From positions 2,418,001-2,482,000 of the forward strand of contig NZ_CP020880.1 of the NCBI RefSeq assembly GCF_002157855.1: a stretch of DNA of 64,000 bases, in the 5' to 3' direction. The translations under genes were made by a program, and so were the position numbers. This DNA comes from Sutcliffiella horikoshii (GTDB lineage Bacteria > Bacillota > Bacilli > Bacillales > Bacillaceae_I). The notes beneath the pieces are model-generated. The model saw nothing but the letters and a program-made list of their open reading frames with translations. It was not told the DNA's origin and searched no databases. Within the stretch, counting starts at the first letter, position 1. Each line of letters opens with the position of its first letter. Positions 9,001 through 15,031 of the stretch are shown here, piece by piece.

Positions 9001-9695
9001 GACTCCATTATTCTCTCGTTATATGTGGCAAACGGGATTTCTTCCTCCCGATGCTTATCAATTTGGTTAACGATTAAATAGATCTTTTTTTCCTTGTCTT
9101 GAAGTTCTTTAATAAACTTGAGATTCACCTCAGACTGGACGTGATTATAGTCCATCACATAAAAAATGACGTCTGCCAAATGCAAGGCTGATTCTGTGGA
9201 AATGCGGTGCGCATCATCTGTAGAATCCACCCCTGGAGTGTCTAAAATGACCATATCAGAAGGAAGTTTTTCAAACGGATATTGATACTCAACGGCTTCT
9301 ACTTGGTCTCCGTTTTTACAATACGCTTTAACATGCTCAAATGAGACTGGCGGTAGAATCTCGAGCGATTCTCCCTCAAAAAAATGAACATGGGCAAGCT
9401 CTTCCCCATTTTTTATTTGGACAACATTGGCGGAAGTTGGAATAGGACTAGCCGGTAGAATTGCCTCCTCCAATATCTCATTGATAAAGGATGACTTCCC
9501 GGCTGAAAAATGTCCGCAAAAAGCTATACTTAATTCCTTTGTTGTATGTTTATGTAAAAGTTCTGCCACTTTTCTCGCACTTTTTTGATCACCGCGCTGG
9601 TGCAGCTTATCTAGCACTAGCTGCAGTTTTATTTGGAGTTGACTTGTCTCCTGTACTTGCTGCTGAATCTGCTGTTTTGGATTGTTTGATCCCAT
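6012..9695 (-). CDS. dynA: Bacterial dynamin-like protein DynA (double GTPase)
   Basis: A ~1,227-residue head-to-tail fusion of two dynamin-like units, as in B. subtilis DynA/YpbR. Each unit has a P-loop: GHFSAGKSS near residue 61 and GAFSAGKSS near residue 642 (counted from the chosen start). Each also has a DTPGVDST or DTPGADSI switch, with long coiled-coil stalks between. DynA tethers and fuses membranes and protects cells against membrane damage and phage. I prefer the ATG at 9695, with AAGGGGA eight bases upstream. An in-frame ATG at 9776 would add 27 residues. The gene leads the run that continues to the sulfurtransferase. Confidence 0.93.
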   Translation of the reverse strand: MGSNNPKQQIQQQVQETSQLQIKLQLVLDKLHQRGDQKSARKVAELLHKHTTKELSIAFCGHFSAGKSSFINEILEEAILPASPIPTSANVVQIKNGEELAHVHFFEGESLEILPPVSFEHVKAYCKNGDQVEAVEYQYPFEKLPSDMVILDTPGVDSTDDAHRISTESALHLADVIFYVMDYNHVQSEVNLKFIKELQDKEKKIYLIVNQIDKHREEEIPFATYNERIMESFGDWGIIPASIYFTSLKETNHPLNDLSIVKETLQILRQDKLDILPKTIERALIQVLDEHKEWQLDQRAEEMERHEQTIHSVGDLPNDVGETLRIKKDKLTTIQTETAEAKENFINQTKRILENANITPFEMRELAERYLESQQKGFKVGLLFAGKKTQEERELRSAGFRSDLGERVKTQVEKFIHEHIITFLKDQNFYTPATFDKVQELTVPITEEFVASHVKPGAGHTGNAVLHYTKDLAHSIKLEYQKRVQRLMEDYFERLEEHMQESTKELTVEVEKLERVHHAQEAITLLHMELEQQYEELNSILVKTVETLDQTETENLITKYLNRSYKKVRGDELPSSIIKQKEDVQKQEGTQDTFNQNDPAKLVKGLHETASFLKGIHGFQTIVDDLKKRAGKIENQTFTVALFGAFSAGKSSLANALFGEKVLPVSPNPTTASINKISPVTKDHPHGTVCVQMKTTAQLVQDVKQALQIFNMEVLGLEEAVPAIKSMISKNEHLELDANKKTHFHFLKAFLTGWEEMKTKLGTLQQVTLDEFEAYVAQEEKSCFVEWIEVFYDCPFTRQGLTLVDTPGADSINARHTDVSFDYIKNADAILFVTYYQHAFSKADREFLIQLGRVKDAFAMDKMFFLVNAADLANNEEELELVCDYVEDQLTAYGIRHPRLYPVSSLLALKEKENRPFEHPFLESSLMNDFEHAFSDFIQSDLVEMSLHAAQTDLNRAVALFDHFVQQAKLGSEEKKKLQLQYSTNKVKLAGYIDGYATESFYTLLKQEVNELVYYIKQRTLLRFSDFFKESFNPAVIREDGRNMKEQLIRCLHELVTDIFHNLSQEVRATTVRTENFIRKSLNSWQKELEAEAQKVESQLSLRMLEAEEFTPFKVESSFPSISTKLEKQTLGHYRNSKAFFEKNEKQKMAQFLEDQLSPLMDSYLKESSQELTHHYKVELENSLGEVKKYILRQLEDYYEGMQSALEQEQDIPQLERVLQQIQQHKK

Positions 9696-9843
9696 TTCTA
9701 CTGTCCCCTTAGTTGTGTGTATCATTTCTCCGCTTCTTAAGTCTATTTTACTTGATGTTGCAGTATTTTCCCACATAAGACGCCCTATTTATTAATATTT
9801 TTGTTAAAGAAACTTGTGCATGATTTTGATTAGGCAATTTAAT

Positions 9844-9882
9844 AAAAAAAGGGCCTCCTACATGTATGGATGTAGCAGACCC
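9844..9882 (-). terminator. Intrinsic terminator of the Fur-box small gene
   Basis: GGGCCTCCTACAT at 9851 pairs with ATGTAGCAGACCC, a 13-bp imperfect stem with a 6-nt loop. On the minus strand it is followed by seven T residues. Confidence 0.85.
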
Positions 9883-9890
9883 TGTATGTA

Positions 9891-9986
9891 TTATTTTGTT
9901 GTTCTTGGCTCACAAGTATGCTGTAAAACAACTTTCATTAAAACCGAATATGCTACCACAGTCGTACCAATTAACAATAATGTCAT
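9891..9986 (-). CDS. 31-aa hydrophobic peptide under a Fur box
   Basis: ATG at 9986 opens 31 codons. The product starts MTLLLIGTTVVAYSVLMK and continues with VVLQHTCEPRTTK, which looks like one membrane-spanning helix followed by a short Cys-containing basic tail. GAGGGGG lies 10 bases upstream, a sigma-A promoter and perfect Fur box lie ahead, and a strong terminator follows, so this is a complete minimal transcription unit. Iron repression is inferred. It cannot be assigned to a known family. The small Fur-regulated proteins FbpA-C of B. subtilis are a precedent for size only. Confidence 0.7.
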   Translation of the reverse strand: MTLLLIGTTVVAYSVLMKVVLQHTCEPRTTK

Positions 9987-10011
9987 GTTGGTATGTCCCC
10001 CTCGTTGATAG

Positions 10012-10051
10012 TGATAATTATTATCATAATCATATCAGCTTTCAAGCCAAT
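10012..10051 (-). promoter_or_regulatory. Sigma-A promoter overlapped by a perfect Fur box
   Basis: On the minus strand, TTGTCA is followed after 17 bases by TATGAT. Immediately downstream, at 10012-10026, lies TGATAATTATTATCA, an exact match to the B. subtilis 7-1-7 Fur consensus. The box covers the expected transcription start and lies 26-40 bases before the ATG of the 31-aa gene, a standard position for repression by Fur-Fe(II). Confidence 0.85.
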
Positions 10052-10063
10052 TGACAATGACTT

Positions 10064-10633
10064 TCATTCAGATTCCTTCTGAAAAGTTGGAGAAAACCGA
10101 TTTCGGTCCTCCATATAAGTGGCATAGTTGGTTGTCAATTCAGCTAATGCCCTTTCTTCAAGGGGAATGCGTACACTTAACATCCAAGCGTTTAGAATGG
10201 TAAAAGCAATAGCGGTGTAAAATGCATGAAACATTAAGGGAATTAACAGAATTTCTAACACGACAATCGTATAGTTAGGATGGCGTAAAAACTTGTAAGG
10301 GCCTGTTTTCACTATGGATGCATCTGGCAAGATCAGTACCTTTGTGTTCCAATACTTACCTAGTGACTGTATAGACCATACTCGAAGGGATTGTGTCATG
10401 ATAAACAGACTGAGGATTGCCGGCCAAAAGGGACTTAGTGTTCGGTCGAACAAGATGACCTCCAATAAGAAACAAGTTAAAAAAGCAACATGCAGACTGA
10501 CCATGTACTTGTAATGCTCTTTGCCGTATTCTTTTGCACCCATTGATTTAATCCATTTTTCATTTCTTCTTGCAATGCCTAGCTCCACGACTCTTTGTGT
10601 GACGATAAATGCAAAAAACAATGCGAAGATCAT
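10064..10633 (-). CDS. ypbQ: Alkylpyrone O-methyltransferase BpsB (YpbQ)
   Basis: A 189-residue integral membrane protein of the isoprenylcysteine carboxyl methyltransferase family. LRHPNYTIVVLEI is the family's SAM-binding RHPxY signature, followed by the typical C-terminal EERALAE and YxxY-type segments. In B. subtilis this protein (BpsB) methylates the alkylpyrones made by the type III polyketide synthase encoded next to it. Here its start lies 8 bases after the bcsA stop, so the two are an operon. Topology is several predicted membrane helices. Confidence 0.88.
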   Translation of the reverse strand: MIFALFFAFIVTQRVVELGIARRNEKWIKSMGAKEYGKEHYKYMVSLHVAFLTCFLLEVILFDRTLSPFWPAILSLFIMTQSLRVWSIQSLGKYWNTKVLILPDASIVKTGPYKFLRHPNYTIVVLEILLIPLMFHAFYTAIAFTILNAWMLSVRIPLEERALAELTTNYATYMEDRNRFSPTFQKESE

Positions 10634-10640
10634 TTTTACC

Positions 10641-11720
10641 TCACTCCCATTCTAATAACAGCATTTCGGAACTGAAACCCGGTCCAAGTGCAGCTGCAAT
10701 CCCTTTCTCCCCTTTTTTCGGACCCTTTTCCATGATTTCCTTTAACACATATAGGACAGTGGCAGAAGACATATTGCCATATTCTTTTAATACCTGTAAG
10801 GAGGTATCCAGCTTTTCTGCCTCTAACCCTAAACACGATTGGTATGCTTCTAATACCTTTTTTCCACCAGGATGTAAAACAAAATGGTCCAGTTCTTCTA
10901 GTTTTACGTGATGGTTTTCTAGGAACCTTGTGACATTAGGTGCCAGCCAGTTTGTGATGATAACAGGAATATCTCTTGAGAAAACGACATAAAGTCCCTC
11001 ATTCTTAATCTCCCAGCCCATCACGTCTTCTGAATTCTCCATTAACGTTGACTGACTTCCTAGCACTTTAGGATAAGGCCCTTTACTGTCTATCTGCACC
11101 TCATCTCCAACCATGAGTACACAGGCAATGCCATCTGCAAAAAGGGAGGTTCCTACTAGATTACTTTTCGACCGGTCATTTTTCTGAAAGGTAAGACTGC
11201 AAAGTTCCACACATAATACAAGTACCTTGGCTTTTGGAAAAGCTAGACAATATTCATATGCTCTAGAAAGTCCCGCAGCTCCGCCAGCACAACCGAGTCC
11301 CCAGATTGGTATTCTTTTTGTGTATCGTGAAAACGGAAGGATATTCATGATTCTAGCTTCAATGCTTGGTGTGGACATTCCTGTAGTAGATATATAAAAA
11401 ATAGCTTCAATATCTTCATATGCTATAGATTGTGAGAGCGTTGCAGTGTTGTGTAAACATGCATTTATTGCCTCTGCTCCATACGCAACTGCCTCTGTTA
11501 TGTATATATCATTTTTCTCTTGCAATGTATGCGGTTCCCTGAACCACTCAACATTTCTCGCAAAATGCCGTTTTTCTATTTGGCCATTCTGAAAGACAGT
11601 AAGGAGGCGATTAATATCTTTAAAAGACTCTTCGAATAGTTCTTTCGCAAATTCAACAACCGTATCTTGTTGGATCGGATATTTGGGAATGGACGTTCCA
11701 ACAGACAATATTTTTGGCAT
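10641..11720 (-). CDS. bcsA: Type III polyketide synthase BcsA/BpsA
   Basis: A 359-residue chalcone-synthase-like enzyme. The catalytic triad is visible: C144 in WGLGCAGGAAG, H283 in VLHPGGKK and N316 in YGNMSSATV. The family condenses long-chain acyl-CoA with malonyl-CoA to form alkylpyrones. The adjacent ypbQ product would methylate these. It leads a two-gene operon. The ATG at 11720 is preceded by GAGGTGCTCG. The length is normal and there is no sign of damage. Confidence 0.92.
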   Translation of the reverse strand: MPKILSVGTSIPKYPIQQDTVVEFAKELFEESFKDINRLLTVFQNGQIEKRHFARNVEWFREPHTLQEKNDIYITEAVAYGAEAINACLHNTATLSQSIAYEDIEAIFYISTTGMSTPSIEARIMNILPFSRYTKRIPIWGLGCAGGAAGLSRAYEYCLAFPKAKVLVLCVELCSLTFQKNDRSKSNLVGTSLFADGIACVLMVGDEVQIDSKGPYPKVLGSQSTLMENSEDVMGWEIKNEGLYVVFSRDIPVIITNWLAPNVTRFLENHHVKLEELDHFVLHPGGKKVLEAYQSCLGLEAEKLDTSLQVLKEYGNMSSATVLYVLKEIMEKGPKKGEKGIAAALGPGFSSEMLLLEWE

Positions 11721-11821
11721 AATTCGAGCACCTCATCCGGATTGGTACTGTTACTTTTTCCAGAATTTATATATTTATACCAAAGGTTTACTATCTCAGA
11801 GGGAAAACCCTTAGGAAAACA

Positions 11822-11853
11822 AAAAAACCTTCCCAAACTAATTTGGGAAGGTA
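11822..11853 (-). terminator. Intrinsic terminator downstream of the GNAT gene
   Basis: ACCTTCCCAAA pairs with TTTGGGAAGGT, an 11-bp perfect stem with a 4-nt loop. On the minus strand it is followed by TTTTTTTG. It separates the acetyltransferase gene from bcsA. Confidence 0.85.
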
Positions 11854-11936
11854 CATGTCGTTTTAAAGGAGTTGTTGTGTTGTGCATTTTTATTATAACG
11901 AATACCGCTAAAATTATCACTATAAATAATTGGAAA

Positions 11937-12470
11937 TCAATTTTTGTAGAACTTTGCCATCCAAAGTTCATCAACATATTCTCCATTAATAAAGGCTTGT
12001 TCTTTTTGATTTCCTTCTTCGTGAAATCCATATTTTTTATAAAGTTGATAAGCTACTTGATTAGATGAGAAGACGGTTAACGATAATTTCCTGATATGTT
12101 GTTCACACCACATATCCGTATAATCCATGATTTTTTTACCAATGCCTAGCCCTTGAGCTTCTTCAGCGAGCCACGTCCGAAATAAACCTGTATGCCGCTT
12201 CATTTGTATTTCCCCCCGTATTACACGGGCTATCCCGACCACTCTTCCATTACGTTCTACTCCAATATACATATTTTCCTTTTTCTTCATATCTCGGATG
12301 AAAAGTTTTTCTTCCTCGCGAGTTCGAGGGACATCCTTTTGTATGTATTGACCCGCAGCAATAATACTCTCCACTGCTGTCACAATATCTCCTGCATCTG
12401 ATTCTTCCACCGGTCGCAAAATGACGGTCGATTCATCTTTAGCTGTAAATTCAAAACGTAAATCTAACAT
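11937..12470 (-). CDS. GNAT-family N-acetyltransferase
   Basis: A 177-residue acetyltransferase of the GNAT superfamily. The acetyl-CoA loop is visible in EEAQGLGIGKKIMDY (the Q/RxxGxG/A motif), and the C-terminal NQVAYQLYKKYGFHEEG motif is typical. The first 35 residues (DESTVILRPVEESDAGDIV) match the start of RimI/RimL-type GNATs. Substrate is not predictable. It is monocistronic with its own terminator. A GGAGGAACATC ribosome site precedes the ATG. Confidence 0.85.
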   Translation of the reverse strand: MLDLRFEFTAKDESTVILRPVEESDAGDIVTAVESIIAAGQYIQKDVPRTREEEKLFIRDMKKKENMYIGVERNGRVVGIARVIRGEIQMKRHTGLFRTWLAEEAQGLGIGKKIMDYTDMWCEQHIRKLSLTVFSSNQVAYQLYKKYGFHEEGNQKEQAFINGEYVDELWMAKFYKN

Positions 12471-12639
12471 GATGTTCCTCCTATAAACTCTTTAGGTACT
12501 ACATCCTACTTCATTTATCTTTATTCTTCAACAAAAAACCCTTTATCAACCATGAAATTGCTGAAATTTGTTGAAAAATAGAATAGGAAGTATGGTATGA
12601 TTAATTTGTACTATTCAGAAGAATTAAAGGAGGTGCCAA

Positions 12640-13098
12640 ATGTCCCTTTCAGAGAACTTAACACAGATCTTCGACAGGACTTTAGACTCGTTTAAAATGG
12701 TTATCCCAATAGAATTCACCTTTGATCAACCTCGTTTATATACGGAAAACCTAACAAATGTTACCTACGGTGTGCTTATCATGCTAACCGGTGACATTCG
12801 TGGTCAGTTGATTATCCAAGGAGACCAACATGCTTTTCAGCACATCGGAGAAATGATGTTTGGCATGCAGCTAGAAGGTGAAATGCTTCAATCATTTACA
12901 GGAGAGCTTGGAAATATGATTGCCGGAACCCTTTCATCAAAAGTCGCGGGTAGCGGAATCAATATGGACATCACACCTCCTGACGTATTGAGCGAACAAC
13001 AAAAGGAATTTCATTTAATGCACAGGATACATACCCCAGTTTATTTAAAAGATACACTGCACATGCAGATCATTATGGAGTTGGAAGAAGCTTCGTGA
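12640..13098 (+). CDS. CheX-family chemotaxis phosphatase-like protein
   Basis: A 152-residue protein of the CheC/CheX/FliY fold. The phosphatase signature S-x3-E-x2-N is at S85, E89 and N92 (in QSFTGELGNMIAG), with a proline pair at 113-114, matching the usual distance. CheX proteins dephosphorylate CheY-P. There is only one copy of the E-x2-N motif, as in CheX and unlike CheC. No chemotaxis or flagellar gene is nearby, so its partner must be encoded elsewhere. AAAGGAGGTG precedes the ATG and a terminator follows. Confidence 0.82.
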   Translation: MSLSENLTQIFDRTLDSFKMVIPIEFTFDQPRLYTENLTNVTYGVLIMLTGDIRGQLIIQGDQHAFQHIGEMMFGMQLEGEMLQSFTGELGNMIAGTLSSKVAGSGINMDITPPDVLSEQQKEFHLMHRIHTPVYLKDTLHMQIIMELEEAS

Positions 13099-13105
13099 TA
13101 ACTTG

Positions 13106-13130
13106 ACCCTCCATTATGGCGGGTTTTTTT
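13106..13130 (+). terminator. Intrinsic terminator of the CheX-like gene
   Basis: ACCCTCC pairs with GGCGGGT with one mismatch, followed by seven T residues. Confidence 0.75.
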
Positions 13131-13135
13131 GCATT

Positions 13136-13166
13136 AAAAAAAGACCAGAGTTTAACCCCCGGTCCT
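13136..13166 (-). terminator. Intrinsic terminator of ypwA
   Basis: GACC and GGTC stem flanks, read on the minus strand, are followed by a run of T residues just beyond the ypwA stop codon. The stem is short. Confidence 0.6.
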
Positions 13167-13177
13167 TCTGCTACTTA

Positions 13178-14695
13178 TCATGTTAATTGATAAATTTTAT
13201 TATACTTATCTTCAAGATACTTTATGAGGTAGTCCGCATTTAACTCTTCCCCTGTTACATCCTTCAAGATCTCCAATGGCTTTTTCAATTTACCGTGTTG
13301 ATGTACTTTTTCTGTTAGCCAATCTTTCACCGGTTCAAGATCTCCCTTTGCTAACAGCTCATCATAGTTTGGCAAATCTTTAAGCATTGCTTGTTTAAAT
13401 TGAGCTGCATACATATAACCTAATGCATAAGAAGGGAAATATCCGAAACTTCCACCAGACCAATGCACATCTTGTAATACACCTTTGGCATCATTTGGAG
13501 GGGTGATACCAAGATAACTCTGATATTTTTCATTCCAAGCCTTTGGAAGGTCCTCCACTTCCAACTCATCATTAAAGAGCGCTTTTTCCAATTCATAACG
13601 AATCATGATGTGTAAAGAATACGTTAATTCATCAGCTTCAATTCTTATCAATGAAGGTTTAGATTCGTTAATTGCAAGGTAGAATTCCTCTAGGCTGATC
13701 TGATCAAACTTGCCGCCCGCATAACGTTGCAGGCTCTCATAGTGACGTTTCCAGAAGTTTTCATGACGGCCTACAAAGTTCTCATAAAATAAGGATTGTG
13801 ATTCATGAATCCCCATCGATGTCCCAGTGCATAATCCTGTTCCTTGAAGTTCTTTGGAAATATTCTGCTCATACAGCGCATGTCCACATTCGTGAATGGT
13901 TCCAAAAACAGCCGTTCTGAAATCCTCTTCGTCATATTTCGTCGTGACACGAACGTCTCCAGGGTTCAATCCAATTGCGAAAGGATGGACGGTTTCATCC
14001 AGTCTACCTGCATCAAAGTCATACGATAACTCCTTTAATATCTCTAAGCTGAAATCGCGTTGCTTGTCTTTTGGAAATGGTACCAACAATTCATTTGCCC
14101 TTGGTTGAACGGAGGAATCTGCAATATTTTGAACGAGAGGCACAATTCTTTCTTTTAGTTTAGCAAACACCTCATCCAACTTCTCCACTGTGATTCCCGG
14201 TTCGTACATATCTAATAATGTATTATATTTGTTTCCTTCATAGCGCCAGTACTCTATGAATTTTTTATTGAAAGCAACCAATTTTTCTAAATACGGTTGT
14301 AAAAGAGAGAAATCCGATTTTTCTTTTGCTTCTTCCCAAACAGACTCTGCTTTGGTTGAAAGCACTACATATTCTTGGTATTCTTTTGCTGGAACTTTTT
14401 TATTGCGGTCGTAGTTCTTTTTACTTTCTAATAAAGAGGCTTTTGTAATGTCATCCAGTTCGTTAAAAGTTTCTTCATTCAGAAGTTGGGTTAGATAGCT
14501 TGCCATTTCTTCTGATGTGGACATGTTGAATACTTCTGAGGACAGAATACCGATGACGTCTGAACGACGATCTACTCCTTTTTTAGGGGCACCTGTTCTG
14601 AGGTCCCAGAATATAAGAGACAGTGCTTCGTTATAACTATCCATTTTGTTGATATGATTTAAATATTCTTCTTTTACTTTGCTGATTTCTATCAT
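13178..14695 (-). CDS. ypwA: M32-family metallocarboxypeptidase YpwA
   Basis: A 505-residue enzyme, the normal length for peptidase family M32 (thermostable carboxypeptidase Taq type; B. subtilis YpwA). The zinc-binding HEXXH is HECGH near residue 268, preceded by FGTIHE, and the family's HESQSLFYEN and GLNPGDVR segments are present. These are cytosolic carboxypeptidases that remove C-terminal residues from peptides. It is monocistronic: a terminator follows, and the CheX-like gene converges on it. GGGGGAGATAC precedes the ATG. Confidence 0.93.
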   Translation of the reverse strand: MIEISKVKEEYLNHINKMDSYNEALSLIFWDLRTGAPKKGVDRRSDVIGILSSEVFNMSTSEEMASYLTQLLNEETFNELDDITKASLLESKKNYDRNKKVPAKEYQEYVVLSTKAESVWEEAKEKSDFSLLQPYLEKLVAFNKKFIEYWRYEGNKYNTLLDMYEPGITVEKLDEVFAKLKERIVPLVQNIADSSVQPRANELLVPFPKDKQRDFSLEILKELSYDFDAGRLDETVHPFAIGLNPGDVRVTTKYDEEDFRTAVFGTIHECGHALYEQNISKELQGTGLCTGTSMGIHESQSLFYENFVGRHENFWKRHYESLQRYAGGKFDQISLEEFYLAINESKPSLIRIEADELTYSLHIMIRYELEKALFNDELEVEDLPKAWNEKYQSYLGITPPNDAKGVLQDVHWSGGSFGYFPSYALGYMYAAQFKQAMLKDLPNYDELLAKGDLEPVKDWLTEKVHQHGKLKKPLEILKDVTGEELNADYLIKYLEDKYNKIYQLT

Positions 14696-14837
14696 ATGTA
14701 TCTCCCCCCAATATCTCTAACTACAAAATAATAATAGAGCTACTGTTAAGAATACACAATTTTCTCACTAGTTGGCAACAGGTTTGGAGGAGATGCTTAT
14801 GGAAAGTTAGAAGTTTCTAACATATATGAAGTCCCCT

Positions 14838-14962
14838 TGTTGATTGCAGTGGAAGGCGCGCAGACGCCCGCGGGAGGAAGGGACAGGGGAGACCCCGCAA
14901 CGAAGTGAGGAGGCTCCCGGACCGCCCGCAGGCAAGCGAAGCGCCTGGAATGGAAATCAACA
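14838..14962 (+). repeat. Dispersed ~125-bp repeat, copy A
   Basis: The 14696-15032 gap between ypwA and ypvA is mostly this element. It is bounded by TGTTGATT and AATCAACA (8-bp inverted ends). Internal GC-rich segments include GGAAGGCGCGCAGACGCCCG, GAGACCCCGCAACG, GAGGAGGCTC and GCAAGCGAAGCGCCTGGAA. It is nearly identical to the copy at 30258. An open frame across it is accidental. Confidence 0.85.
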
Positions 14963-14988
14963 GTTTTATACACTTTCAATATTTAAGG

Positions 14989-15019
14989 AAAAAGCACCGA
15001 ATTTAGCTCCGGTGCTTTT
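14989..15019 (-). terminator. Intrinsic terminator of ypvA
   Basis: AAAGCACCG pairs with CGGTGCTTT, a 9-bp stem with a 10-nt loop, flanked by A and T tracts. Confidence 0.85.
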
Positions 15020-15031
15020 GGTGTTTGTGAA

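Noticed and set aside
11576-12031. 151-codon minus-strand ORF with a hydrophobic segment
   Set aside because: It runs through a strong terminator and overlaps both bcsA and the GNAT gene; no ribosome site is seen at its start.
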